DNA of 64,000 nucleotides from Cyclobacteriaceae bacterium (GTDB lineage Bacteria; Bacteroidota; Bacteroidia; Cytophagales; Cyclobacteriaceae): positions 1 to 64,000 of the forward strand of contig JAFIEW010000004.1 of NCBI GenBank assembly GCA_020832375.1. The letters are read 5' to 3'. The notes beneath the pieces are model-generated. The model was not told the DNA's origin. It made no database searches and worked only from the letters and a program-made list of their open reading frames with translations. Position numbers and translations under genes: made by a program. Positions within the stretch are counted from its first letter, which is position 1. Each line of letters opens with the position of its first letter. Positions 37,939 to 46,937 of the stretch are shown here, one piece after another.

Positions 37939-38712
37939 TTAAATATTAAGTTTCAGAGAAATAGGGCAATGATCCGAATGCTTTACCTGATCTAATATAT
38001 CAGCATCAATGATTCGATCTTTCATTGCCTCACTTACCATTTGATAGTCAATGCGCCATCCTTTATTGTTGTTACGAGCATTGGCTCGGTATGACCACCA
38101 ACTGTAGCGATCACCCTCAGGATGAAACATTCTGAAGGTGTCTGTAAAACCTATTTCTAAAAATCGATCTACCCACTCCCTTTCTTCGGGTAAAAATCCC
38201 GACGAGTTTTTATTGCGTATAGGATCATGAATGTCAATCGGCCGGTGACAGATATTATAATCACCGGCGATTATCAAAGATTTTCTGCTAGTAAGAAGCT
38301 CTTTGACATATGCCTCAAACCAAGCTAACCACTCCATTTTATATTCCTGACGTTCTTCTTTCGAAGAGCCACTAGGAATGTATACGCTCATAAAACTAAA
38401 GTTGTCGTAGTCGGCTAAAATAATTCTACCCTCCCGATCTATATCAGCATTTCCACTTCCAAACGTGACCTTTTTTGGCTCTACTTTTGATAAAATACCG
38501 ACACCACTATAACCTTTTTTTTCAGCAGGATGCAAATAAACATTATATCCTAAGGCTTCTAAATCTACACGATCAATTTGATCTTCTTGAGCTTTTAACT
38601 CTTGCAATCCTATGATATCTGGCTTTTCATCTGCTAGCCACGCTGCAAAACCTTTTTTTACTGCTGCACGAATGCCATTTACATTATAGCTTATGCACTT
38701 AATTTCACTCAT
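37939..38712 (-). CDS. xth: Exodeoxyribonuclease III
   Basis: 257 residues, usual XthA length. AP-endonuclease family motifs are all visible: SYNVNGIRAAVKKGF at the N-terminus, DIIGLQELKAQ (catalytic Glu), YSGVGILSK, GDYNICHRPIDIH (Asp and Asn of the active site) and KHSDHCPISLKL (catalytic His) at the C-terminus. It is a 3'-5' exonuclease and AP endonuclease of base-excision repair. It is the final gene of a three-gene minus-strand run (AhpD-like, hypothetical, xth), separated from its upstream neighbour by 66 bp. Confidence 0.95.
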   Translation of the reverse strand: MSEIKCISYNVNGIRAAVKKGFAAWLADEKPDIIGLQELKAQEDQIDRVDLEALGYNVYLHPAEKKGYSGVGILSKVEPKKVTFGSGNADIDREGRIILADYDNFSFMSVYIPSGSSKEERQEYKMEWLAWFEAYVKELLTSRKSLIIAGDYNICHRPIDIHDPIRNKNSSGFLPEEREWVDRFLEIGFTDTFRMFHPEGDRYSWWSYRANARNNNKGWRIDYQMVSEAMKDRIIDADILDQVKHSDHCPISLKLNI

Positions 38713-38778
38713 TTCCTTTTATCGCTTCTACATCTTCAATTATTGCCAATGCTCACCTTAATTACCTATATAAATCGA

Positions 38779-39195
38779 TTATTCCTCCCAAGGGTTTTTA
38801 CTACCATTTTCAGCTTCAGGTGGATAATAGGCATCTGGTGTTTTCATATCGTATTCTAACTCGAAATACTCTATTACATGCATTTTGAGCATTTTTTCTT
38901 GTTCTCCAAGACTTATGCGAGGTAGTTTTTTCACCAAGTTCCAGTGAGGCCACCCATCTTGGTCGTGGCCCTCTAGCTCATAAAATCCACTTAAACTCAA
39001 TACCTTGCATATCGCCAGGTGCATTAGATCTTGCTTTTCTTCTTTGCTGTAGTTTTTTGGACCCGCACCTAATTCTTGCACTCCAATCAGAAATAGCACG
39101 GAGTTTAAATCTTTAGGTCGCTTACCTAGATTCTCTCCCAGTGTTTTCGTTAGGAAGCTCCACTTTCGCTGTAAATCAAGGTCTTTTTTAAACAT
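38779..39195 (-). CDS. Conserved hypothetical protein, Bacteroidota type
   Basis: 138 residues, no signal peptide or membrane segment, so probably cytoplasmic. Distinctive stretches are LNSVLFLIGVQELGAG, DGWPHWNLVKKLP and VIEYFELEYDM. I recognise it only as the kind of small conserved protein of unknown function found in this phylum. It starts 3 bp after the stop codon of the AhpD-like gene, so the two are almost certainly cotranscribed and may act together. Confidence 0.75.
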   Translation of the reverse strand: MFKKDLDLQRKWSFLTKTLGENLGKRPKDLNSVLFLIGVQELGAGPKNYSKEEKQDLMHLAICKVLSLSGFYELEGHDQDGWPHWNLVKKLPRISLGEQEKMLKMHVIEYFELEYDMKTPDAYYPPEAENGSKNPWEE

Positions 39196-39197
39196 CT

Positions 39198-39617
39198 CTA
39201 TTTTTCATTCAACTCATCCCAATATTCTACTGCCCGTCGCAAGTGAGGTATTACAATCGTACCACCTATCAATGTACCAATACTTAAAATCTCAAATATT
39301 TCCTTTTCGGTAACGCCAGCCTCATGACATTTTCCGAGATGGTAGCGTACGCAATCGTCACAGCGTAATACTAAGCTGCTACTTAAGCCAATCATCTCTT
39401 TCACCTTTACCGAAAGCTCACCTTCGCTAAAAGTATTTGTGTCTAAATTAAAAATCCGCTTCAAAATCTTATTGTCGGCAGATAAAATTCGATCATTCAT
39501 GCGTGATCGATAGTCGTCAAACTGTGAAACTAGGTTTTCCATAAATTGCCTCGGTATTACCGATTTCGATGTGTTTTTTAAGTGTTTTAAATCAATGGTA
39601 GCTTTAATCTCTATCAA
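39198..39617 (-). CDS. Carboxymuconolactone decarboxylase/AhpD-like protein
   Basis: 139 residues. The core LSSSLVLRCDDCVRYHLGKC (near residues 76-95) has the CxxC and downstream His of the AhpD/CMD family (CxxCxxxH), followed by AGVTEKEIFEILSIGTLIGG. This suggests a thiol peroxidase-like or alkylhydroperoxidase-like activity rather than true decarboxylation. The N-terminal 60 residues are an extension with no clear motif. First gene of the minus-strand run with the hypothetical protein and xth; a stress or repair theme is possible but inferred. Confidence 0.85.
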   Translation of the reverse strand: MIEIKATIDLKHLKNTSKSVIPRQFMENLVSQFDDYRSRMNDRILSADNKILKRIFNLDTNTFSEGELSVKVKEMIGLSSSLVLRCDDCVRYHLGKCHEAGVTEKEIFEILSIGTLIGGTIVIPHLRRAVEYWDELNEK

Positions 39618-40386
39618 AACGAAAGTCTAAAAAAGACAGAAGATACCAACTCACAAATTAAACTATATTTTACCACTTTTCAGTCAAAATAAGCATGAAA
39701 TCAAGACATTAACTGCTAAGTGGAAATCTTTTATGATCGGTGGTTTTTGTTTTTATTTTTTAGCGTGAAATGAGGATGTAACCGATACTTAAACCACATA
39801 TAATTTTGATTGGTTTCTTTGAGATTGTATTGCTTTTTAATCAACCATTTGCTTTCAATGCCTAGCGTCATTTAAGATATAATGCATTTCGTCTTAAACA
39901 TCAATTATCTTTCTTACTTTGCTTTAATAGCATTTCTTTACATCTTAGGCTAATGTTAAGGTTTTTTCAATATTACATTTTTCTACAATCTTCATCCTTA
40001 TCAGGATTACCGATATCTCCATATCTAAAATCAATCACAAGTTCATAGTCTGTCGATGGTATATGCATTGCATGTCTATAACCAGTCGATCGCATTGTTT
40101 TTAACCCACTTTTTACTTCACTTATCCCTCATTTCATTATTCTCTAATAAGCATTGCATCTTTTGAGGCAGTCGATCGCATTCAATTTCCTTATGGTTTT
40201 CTCATTTCTATTCCATTTTTCCGGTACATTGAGGCGCTATCTCTATTTCCCTCATCTCACGTAAAAAACGATTTTTTTAATCGGCCGTAAAAATAAGAGA
40301 TATATTTCATAGGTCCGGTCACAAACTCAGTGATCGTTTTGTAGGCCTTCAAGATTACTTTTATCACATTCAATCAACAACACATC
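39618..40386. other. Long divergent intergenic region
   Basis: 769 bp between the minus-strand AhpD-like gene and the plus-strand acetolactate synthase-like gene. It has two copies of the recurring motif (GCGTGAAATGAGGATG at 39763; CTCATCTCACGTAAAAAAC at 40251, reverse) and two short direct repeats CAGTCGATCGCATT (near 40083 and 40168). No ORF of note, tRNA or clear terminator. Promoters of both genes should lie here. Confidence 0.4.
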
Positions 40387-42021
40387 ATGAAAGCATCTGA
40401 TCTTTTTGTAAAAGCACTCGAAAATGAGGGAGTAAAGTATATCTTTGCTGTGCCTGGCGAAGAAAATATTGATTTTTTAGAATCCATCCGTAAGTCCACA
40501 ATCGAACTTGTGCTCACTCGCCACGAGCAAGGAGCTGGTTTCATGGCTGCTACCTACGGTAGACTTACCGAACAACCGGGTGTATGTATGGCTACCTTAG
40601 GTCCTGGTGCTACCAACTTAATTACGCCAGCGGCTTATGCACAATTGGGAGCTATGCCTATGATGATGATTACGGGTCAAAAACCCATCAAAAAATCCAA
40701 GCAGGGCCGATTTCAAATCATTGATGTGGTGGACCTTATGCGACCTGTTTCTAAATTTACACGCCAAATCGTAAATGGTAATACCATTGCACCCCTGACT
40801 AGAGAATCCTTCCGTTTAGCACAAGAAGAAAGACCAGGCACTGTGCACTTAGAATTTCCTGAAGACATAGCCCGAGAGGACACTGACGGTCAGTTACTAG
40901 ATCCTGTAGGTAGTCGAAGGCCAGATGCTACCGACGAAGATATTAGAGATGCGGTACGCCTAATTGAAGCAGCTAATCATCCACTATTACTTATCGGTGC
41001 AGGTGCCAACCGTAAAAATACCAGTCGTGTGCTGACAGAATTTGTGGATAAAACGGGTATGATGTTTTTCAATACCCAAATGGGTAAAGGCGTTATTGAT
41101 GAGCGCTCGCCGCATTATCTCGGTACAGCTGCACTTTCTGATCACGACTTCTTGCATGATGCCATTGATCAGGCTGACCTTATCATCAATGTAGGCCACG
41201 ATGTAATTGAAAAGCCACCTTTCTTTATGAAACATGGAGGCACCAAAGTTATCCACATCAATTTTCAGCCAGCCGAGGTTGATGAAGTATATTTTCCGCA
41301 GCTTAATGTGGTGGGAGATATCGATTCAACGATTAGCAGATTGGGTGACGCCATTCAAAATACAGACAACTGGAATTTTGACCAATTTAAAGCAGTGAAA
41401 AAGAAGGTAGAAAGCCACTTAGGAAAATATTTTGAAGATGATCGCTTTCCTATCTTACCACAACGATTGGTGAACCTTTTAAGAAATAGAATGGCCGAAG
41501 AGGATATGGTAACCCTGGATAATGGTATTTATAAAATATGGTTCGCCAGAAACTACAAGGCTTACCGTCGCAATACGCTTCTATTGGATAATGCGCTTGC
41601 TTCTATGGGTGCAGGACTACCTTCCGCTATGATGGCAAAAATGATCTACCCCGATCGAAAAGTAGTTACCGTATGTGGCGATGGCGGATTTATGATGAAT
41701 TCACAAGAACTCGAAACTGCCGTAAGATTAAACTTGGACCTTACAGTGATCATTCTCAATGACAATGCTTATGGTATGATCAAGTGGAAGCAGAAAGATC
41801 TAGGCTTCGATGATTACGGTTTGGACTATCGTAATCCTGACTTTGTAAAATATGCTGAGAGTTACGGTGCTAAAGGCTTTCGACCAGAAAGTGATGCCGA
41901 CTTTCAAGAAATTTTGGATCGATGCCTCTCTGAAAAGGGCGTGAAGGTGATTGACCTTCCTGTAGACTATTCTCTCAACCATCCGATTCTTAATGAATTG
42001 CTTAAAAAGAAAAGAGACTGA
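40387..42021 (+). CDS. Acetolactate synthase-like thiamine-diphosphate enzyme, large subunit
   Basis: 544 residues. The ThDP-enzyme pattern is complete: FAVPGEENIDFLES with HEQGAGFMAATYGRL (catalytic Glu region) and GPGATNL at the N-terminus, and the ThDP/Mg motif CGDGGFMMNSQELETAVR..NDNAYGMIKW at the C-terminus. Acetolactate synthase condenses two pyruvates. No ilvN-type regulatory subunit and no alsD are adjacent; instead an aldehyde dehydrogenase gene follows after 59 bp. This points to a catabolic (AlsS-like) or divergent function rather than branched-chain amino acid synthesis; the real substrate is open. Confidence 0.85.
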   Translation: MKASDLFVKALENEGVKYIFAVPGEENIDFLESIRKSTIELVLTRHEQGAGFMAATYGRLTEQPGVCMATLGPGATNLITPAAYAQLGAMPMMMITGQKPIKKSKQGRFQIIDVVDLMRPVSKFTRQIVNGNTIAPLTRESFRLAQEERPGTVHLEFPEDIAREDTDGQLLDPVGSRRPDATDEDIRDAVRLIEAANHPLLLIGAGANRKNTSRVLTEFVDKTGMMFFNTQMGKGVIDERSPHYLGTAALSDHDFLHDAIDQADLIINVGHDVIEKPPFFMKHGGTKVIHINFQPAEVDEVYFPQLNVVGDIDSTISRLGDAIQNTDNWNFDQFKAVKKKVESHLGKYFEDDRFPILPQRLVNLLRNRMAEEDMVTLDNGIYKIWFARNYKAYRRNTLLLDNALASMGAGLPSAMMAKMIYPDRKVVTVCGDGGFMMNSQELETAVRLNLDLTVIILNDNAYGMIKWKQKDLGFDDYGLDYRNPDFVKYAESYGAKGFRPESDADFQEILDRCLSEKGVKVIDLPVDYSLNHPILNELLKKKRD

Positions 42022-42039
42022 GCCTTTTATGTGCAGAAT

Positions 42040-42048
42040 TGTGGATAA
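42040..42048 (+). promoter_or_regulatory. DnaA-box-like 9-mer between two genes
   Basis: TGTGGATAA, a perfect match, in the 59-bp gap before the aldehyde dehydrogenase start. Similar GTGGATAA strings within the dehydrogenase are probably just Val-Asp-Lys codons. Confidence 0.25.
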
Positions 42049-42080
42049 CTCATCTCATCTCAACAAAATACAAATATATA

Positions 42081-43466
42081 ATGGATCAATTGGAAATAAA
42101 TTCCCCGTATGATGGGGCACTAATAAAAAAAATCAATTTTCACCAATTTGCTGATGTGGATAAGGCACTCGATCGTGCTTACAAGCTCTTTCAAGATCGT
42201 ACGCTATGGCTGGCTGTGGATAAGCGAAAGCAAATTCTCAAAAAGTTGCAACAATTAATGGCGGAGTCGGCCGAAGAGCTGATTATTACGGCTGCCAAAG
42301 AAGGTGGTAAGCCTTATCAAGATTCGAAAGTCGAATTGGAACGCGCCATCAATGGTATTGAAATCGCAGCTGAGAATATCGGTCAGCTAACTGGTGCGGA
42401 GATTGCTATGAATCAAAATGCGGCAAGTGCAGGCAAGATGGCTTTTACACAGCGCGAACCTATTGGGGTAGTGGCGGCAGTAAGTGCATTCAATCATCCC
42501 ATTAATTTGGCAGTACATCAAATTATCACCGCCTTCGCTGCTGGCTGTCCTGTTATTTTTAAACCTGACTTGCGTACACCCCTTTCGGGTTTGCACTTAG
42601 AACGTCTCATAAAAAAGGCTGGTTGTCCTGATGATTGGGTTCAAGTGATGATTTTGAATAATGAAGATGCAGAAAAGCTGGTGACTGATAGCAGGGTGAA
42701 TTTTTTCACCTTTATAGGCTCTCATAAGGTGGGCTGGTATTTGCGATCTAAATTAGCCGCGGGTACTCGCTGTGCACTTGAACATGGTGGTGCAGCACCG
42801 GTCATAGTAGAAAGAGATGCCGATGTGGATAAACTTATTCCTGCGATTGCGAAAGGAGGTTTTTATCATGCAGGTCAGGTTTGTGTATCGGTTCAGAGGG
42901 TATTTGTGCATGAAGAGATCGCAGAAGAGTTAGCAGAGCGCCTCGCAAAGGACGCTACGAACATGAAGGTGGGTGACCCTACAAAAGCGGATACCGAAGT
43001 GGGGCCGATGATAGGTGAGGCCGAGGTCGAACGGATGAAAATGTGGATAAGTGAAGCTGAAAAAGCTGGGGCTAAGATACTTTGTGGCGGAGAAGCGATA
43101 GGCAAAACATGCTTCGAGCCGACTGTTTTATATAATCCACCGCATGATGTGAAAGTAAGTCAGCAAGAAATTTTTGGACCTATCGTTTGTGTTTATCCTT
43201 ATAAAGATAGAGAAAAAGCGATTCACCAGGCCAATGCATTGGATATGCACTTTCAAGCCGCTGTATTTACCAAGGATATCAATATTGCAATGGATACTGT
43301 GGATAAGCTCAACGCCAATGCGGTGATGGTCAATGAACACACCGCTTTCCGTGTGGATTGGATGCCTTTTGGGGGTCGTGATGCGAGTGGCATTGGTATG
43401 GGTGGCATTCCCTATAGCATGCATGAGATGACAAGAACCAAATTGATGGTAATCAATAAATCATAA
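42081..43466 (+). CDS. Aldehyde dehydrogenase family protein
   Basis: The likely start is ATG 42081 (MDQLEINSPYDG), giving 461 residues; an upstream in-frame start at 42039 adds 14 residues unlike the family. Motifs: GVVAAVSAFNHPINLAVH (NAD-binding/Asn region), FIGSHKVGWYL, LEHGGAAPVIV (general-base Glu) and GGFYHAGQVCVSVQRVFV (catalytic Cys, near residue 273), then EIFGPIVCVYPY. It should oxidise an aldehyde with NAD(P)+. It is next to the acetolactate synthase-like gene, and the two probably form a two-gene unit acting in one route. Confidence 0.93.
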   Translation: MDQLEINSPYDGALIKKINFHQFADVDKALDRAYKLFQDRTLWLAVDKRKQILKKLQQLMAESAEELIITAAKEGGKPYQDSKVELERAINGIEIAAENIGQLTGAEIAMNQNAASAGKMAFTQREPIGVVAAVSAFNHPINLAVHQIITAFAAGCPVIFKPDLRTPLSGLHLERLIKKAGCPDDWVQVMILNNEDAEKLVTDSRVNFFTFIGSHKVGWYLRSKLAAGTRCALEHGGAAPVIVERDADVDKLIPAIAKGGFYHAGQVCVSVQRVFVHEEIAEELAERLAKDATNMKVGDPTKADTEVGPMIGEAEVERMKMWISEAEKAGAKILCGGEAIGKTCFEPTVLYNPPHDVKVSQQEIFGPIVCVYPYKDREKAIHQANALDMHFQAAVFTKDINIAMDTVDKLNANAVMVNEHTAFRVDWMPFGGRDASGIGMGGIPYSMHEMTRTKLMVINKS

Positions 43467-43579
43467 TGAGCACTTGGTGTAGTGCGTAAACTTATGGTTT
43501 AGGGTATCAGTATAAGGCACAGATCTAAATATGTGCATTATTCCGGCCATTAGTCACTTCAAAACCTCACAAATATTTG

Positions 43580-43587
43580 TATATTTG
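43580..43587 (+). promoter_or_regulatory. Bacteroidota-type -7 box upstream of the DUF4442 gene
   Basis: TATATTTG matches TAnnTTTG and lies 12 bp before ATG 43600 and 21 bp before ATG 43609. The latter start would give a more normal leader. Confidence 0.35.
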
Positions 43588-43599
43588 AAGGATTGAAAA

Positions 43600-44112
43600 A
43601 TGAAAATTATGGAAAGTCAAGCGATACAGCAGCTGAATGCTGCACAAGAAAAGTTTTTAAAACGCATGCGCAACCCCTTCATCTTTTGGTGGGCCATGTT
43701 AGTACAATTACCATCGGTTATCTTTTGGGGCGTTCGCTTAAAAAGCATTAGCACTGAAAAGTGTGAGATTACTATTCCCTACAAATGGCGGTCGCAAAAT
43801 CCATTTCGCAGCATTTATTTTGCAGCATTAGCTGGAGCGGCAGAGTTATCCACTGGAGCCTTAGCCCTTCTGGCTCTAGAAGGAAAAGGAAAACACTCGA
43901 TGCTTGTGGTCGACTTCAAGTCGGAATTTTATAAAAAAGCTGATCAGAAAATTACCTTTACTTGCCATCAGGCGCAAGAAGTATTAGATACTATCGATAA
44001 TTTGGATGCCAAAGGGGGAGCTGACACCTTAATGATGATTTCCGAAGGAAAAAATCCGAAAGGCGAAACTGTAGCAAAGTTTTTTATCACTTGGTCATTC
44101 AAGAAGAAATAA
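43600..44112 (+). CDS. DUF4442 hotdog-fold protein, thioesterase-like
   Basis: 170 residues (167 from the alternative start ATG 43609, MESQAIQ). It fits the DUF4442 pattern: an N-terminal helical part with a hydrophobic stretch (FIFWWAMLVQLPSVIFWG), then CEITIPYKWRSQNPFRSIYF with AALAGAAELSTGALALLAL, the central helix of a hotdog fold. Hotdog proteins of this type are probably acyl-CoA or acyl-ACP thioesterases, with unknown substrate. It is monocistronic, ending in a clear terminator. Confidence 0.82.
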   Translation: MKIMESQAIQQLNAAQEKFLKRMRNPFIFWWAMLVQLPSVIFWGVRLKSISTEKCEITIPYKWRSQNPFRSIYFAALAGAAELSTGALALLALEGKGKHSMLVVDFKSEFYKKADQKITFTCHQAQEVLDTIDNLDAKGGADTLMMISEGKNPKGETVAKFFITWSFKKK

Positions 44113-44138
44113 TCAAAACCTATCAATCGTTATTAACA

Positions 44139-44167
44139 ACAGAAAAGCCGAATCACTCGGCTTTTTG
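44139..44167 (+). terminator. Rho-independent terminator after the DUF4442 gene
   Basis: AAAAGCCGA and TCGGCTTTTT pair around an ATCAC loop. The most upstream possible start of the next gene (TTG 44165) lies in its T-tract, supporting use of the later ATG 44198. Confidence 0.85.
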
Positions 44168-44197
44168 TATGTCAACCCAATTCTTATCAATTATATC

Positions 44198-45214
44198 ATG
44201 CAAAAACAAACACTTTTTTTAAGTTTCAATCTCTTCTTTGTCACCCTATTTGCCTTTTTTTCCACAAGCTGTTCTACTCCTTGTGGTGAAGATATCGATA
44301 CTTCTGATATTAAAATTGACATCAATTTCTCACTTTTCCACAAAGATATGTTGAGCGCAGCTTCACCTTCCGAGCTTCGTGAGCTGATTATGTCAGATAG
44401 TCTACTGGCACATGCTTACTTCGGGGTACACGAATATCCTGACGACAGCATGCTCTTCAAAGGGATGCATAGTGTATTGCAAAATGAGGAGTTTCAAGTG
44501 GTAGTCAATGAAGCCGAAAGGGTGTTTGGCGAAATGGCAGATATCAAAATAGAATTTGAGGATGCTTTCCGTAGAATAAAATACTTTTATCCTGACTTTG
44601 AAGCACCCCGCATTGTCACTACAATTACGGGATTTGGCGAAGGTTTTGATTTTTATGTATCAGATAAACTGATTGTGATAGGCTTAGATTACTTCATTGG
44701 CGAGACTGCAAGTTTCCGTCCTCGGCACATTCCCATGTATATTTTGGAGCGCTACGAAAAAGAAAATATTGTTCCGCTCACGGTAAAGTTCATTTCTGGT
44801 GCCTACAATTACAATGATCCCAATGAGGCAAGCATGCTCCACGATATGATTTATTATGGAAAGGCGCTTTATTTTACATCACAGGTTTTACCATGCGCCG
44901 ACGAACATCTTTTGGTAGGCTATAAGGAAGAAGTGGTGGAAGAGACGCGTGAAAATGAAATCGTGATTTGGGCACATTTTCTTGAAAACGATTTGGTTTA
45001 TGAAACATCAGAGATGAAGAAACGCAAGTATTTGGAAGAGCGTCCCAACATCCCTGAAATTGGGGATAAGTGTCCCGGTAGAGTGGGTCGATGGCTTGGT
45101 TATCGTATGGTAAAACTATATGCTGAGCGTGAAAAGGTAAGTTTACAAGAGGTAATGCGAGAAGCGGATTTTGAAAAAATATATACCAAGAGCCGCTACC
45201 GTCCTGATAGATGA
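44198..45214 (+). CDS. gldB: GldB-like gliding motility lipoprotein
   Basis: From ATG 44198 the protein has 338 residues, with a signal peptide and lipobox (FSTSCSTPCGED, Cys near residue 25). The mature sequence follows the GldB pattern: KIDINFSLFHKDML, KYFYPDFEAPRIVTTITGF, KLIVIGLDYFIGE, IPMYILERYEKENIVPLTVKF, MLHDMIYYGKALYFT and PGRVGRWLGYRMVKLYA. GldB is an essential lipoprotein of the gliding/type IX secretion machinery in flavobacteria, matching the T9SS substrate at 7.5 kb. It is alone here; the rest of the gld genes are outside the window. The upstream TTG start at 44165 is unlikely because it lies in a terminator. Confidence 0.75.
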   Translation: MQKQTLFLSFNLFFVTLFAFFSTSCSTPCGEDIDTSDIKIDINFSLFHKDMLSAASPSELRELIMSDSLLAHAYFGVHEYPDDSMLFKGMHSVLQNEEFQVVVNEAERVFGEMADIKIEFEDAFRRIKYFYPDFEAPRIVTTITGFGEGFDFYVSDKLIVIGLDYFIGETASFRPRHIPMYILERYEKENIVPLTVKFISGAYNYNDPNEASMLHDMIYYGKALYFTSQVLPCADEHLLVGYKEEVVEETRENEIVIWAHFLENDLVYETSEMKKRKYLEERPNIPEIGDKCPGRVGRWLGYRMVKLYAEREKVSLQEVMREADFEKIYTKSRYRPDR

Positions 45215-45220
45215 TAGTGT

Positions 45221-45249
45221 TTATCCACACTCTTTCTTTTTGTGGATAA
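45221..45249. promoter_or_regulatory. Inverted pair of perfect DnaA-box-like sites
   Basis: TTATCCACA (45221-45229) and TGTGGATAA (45241-45249) face each other with an 11-bp CTCTTTCTTTT spacer, 6 bp after the GldB stop codon. The pair can also fold as a stem-loop and may simply be a terminator. A GGAATGAG motif follows directly (45253-45260). Confidence 0.4.
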
Positions 45250-45453
45250 GTTGGAATGAGAATGCTGCATAGATTGGTTGTAAGCACTTAAAATTGGCAG
45301 ATAATAGATGCCGCCTCTCACATTGACTAAATTTTATCCATTGGAAGGTTGTAAACCATTTGTTAAAATTTGCTTTGGACAGTGTTTTTTAGTTTCTTAA
45401 CTACAGCGCCTAGATACAACAAAATGTAAAATATAAATTGAAAGTAAGTTTCT

Positions 45454-46674
45454 TTGATCCATTCCATTCGTAAATTTTTTTCCAACCTAGGGCCAGGCGC
45501 CATGGTGGCTGCAGCCTTTATTGGACCTGGTACGCTGACGGTGTGTGCTGCGGCAGGAGCTGAATTCGGATATGCTTTATTATGGATTATACCGATTACC
45601 CTTTTGATAACTTTTTTTCTCCAAGATCTTGCTGTTCGTATAGCTTTAGCTCAGGGAATTGATCTTGCGCCAGCTATTAGAGAAAGCTTTCAACATCCAT
45701 TAATTAAGCGCTCAGTAGTGCTGTCGGTTGTTATGGTAATTGCCTTTGGCAATGCAGCCTATCAGTCAGGTAATATTAGTGGTGCATCCTTAGCTTTAGA
45801 TAGTTTTGACCTTTCAGTGAAATTTGCAGTTGGGAAGATCACAATTAATTTCATTCCGATAGTACTTGCCTTAATGGCCATACCGCTTTTATACTTCAAA
45901 GAAAATATCCGGCTTGATCGCCTCTTTGTAGGCTTGATCTTTCTAATGAGCCTATCATTTATTCTGTCTTTATTTTTCATTTCTATTGAGTTTGGCGAGT
46001 TGCTGAGGGGTCTATTTATTCCAAAGGTACCTAGTGGAAGCATCTTGGCTATATTATCCCTGGTAGGTACGACGATAGTTCCTTACAATTTTTTTTTACA
46101 CAGCTCAACAGTCAGGCGCAAATGGAATAATGCATCAGGTTTAAAAATGAGCCGCTTTGACAGTGCTTTTTCTTTATTTCTTGGCGGCTTGGTCACCGCT
46201 TCTATTCTTATTGGCTTGGCAGCATCTAAGGTCACCACTGTGGATAACTTTGCCGATTTATCAGCGGGCATGGAAAATGCTTTTGGCAGTAGGGCAACTT
46301 ATTTTTTAGCCTTTGGTATGTTTATAGCGGGCCTTAGCTCAGCCGTTACTGCACCTCTCGCTGCTGCTTATGTGGTAGCATCAGCTTATGGTCAGTCAGA
46401 TGAAAGTAACACTTTTCGATTGACATGGGTGTCTGTGCTTTTGGTTGGAGCATTTTTTGCCGCCACATCCCAACAACCCATTGAGTTGATTCGCATCGCT
46501 CAAGGTGCTAATGCGATTTTACTCCCACTCTTACTATTTGTTCTGTTGCGGATTGCTTCTTCTGCCAAGATGGGTAAATTGAAAAATCATCTCACGCAAA
46601 ATGTTATAGGGTGGGGAATATTTATGGTTACAATTTTACTTTCTGCACTCGTTTTGATACGGCTACTTACTTGA
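45454..46674 (+). CDS. NRAMP-family metal transporter-like protein with non-canonical metal-site motifs
   Basis: 406 residues, about 11 hydrophobic segments, in the inner membrane. The start is TTG 45454 (translation MIHSIRKFF); no ATG gives a complete first helix. Family features are GPGAMVAAAFIGPGTLTVCA for TM1 and GTTIVPYNFFLHSSTV for TM6. In classic MntH/NRAMP, TM1 carries DPGN and TM6 MPHN, which bind Mn2+/Fe2+. Here the corresponding positions read GPGT and VPYN, so the Asp, Asn and Met ligands are missing. Substrate specificity is therefore not predictable; Mg2+-type or other NRAMP-related families also deviate here. Confidence 0.88.
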   Translation: MIHSIRKFFSNLGPGAMVAAAFIGPGTLTVCAAAGAEFGYALLWIIPITLLITFFLQDLAVRIALAQGIDLAPAIRESFQHPLIKRSVVLSVVMVIAFGNAAYQSGNISGASLALDSFDLSVKFAVGKITINFIPIVLALMAIPLLYFKENIRLDRLFVGLIFLMSLSFILSLFFISIEFGELLRGLFIPKVPSGSILAILSLVGTTIVPYNFFLHSSTVRRKWNNASGLKMSRFDSAFSLFLGGLVTASILIGLAASKVTTVDNFADLSAGMENAFGSRATYFLAFGMFIAGLSSAVTAPLAAAYVVASAYGQSDESNTFRLTWVSVLLVGAFFAATSQQPIELIRIAQGANAILLPLLLFVLLRIASSAKMGKLKNHLTQNVIGWGIFMVTILLSALVLIRLLT

Positions 46675-46937
46675 ATAAATCTTTTCATTTTCAAGGTGTA
46701 TATGTATTGCTTTTGAGATTGAAAAATGATTGATAATCGACTTGCATAAGTCATATTGCCTTAGACTTCAAGGTAGAAATTTTTATAAATTATAAGTTTT
46801 ACTTGCTAATTATTTTTCGCGTTCAATCAATAAACACCTTGATTCGTCATGGTCTTGCTGGCCTTCATTAGAAAAGTCAAACAAATAATTTTGTAGTAAC
46901 TATCTTTCTGATTTTACATCAATCTACTCTGCTGTTT

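Noticed and set aside
42150-43310. Several GTGGATAA strings as further DnaA boxes
   Set aside because: They lie in frame in the aldehyde dehydrogenase as Val-Asp-Lys codons; coding constraint explains them.
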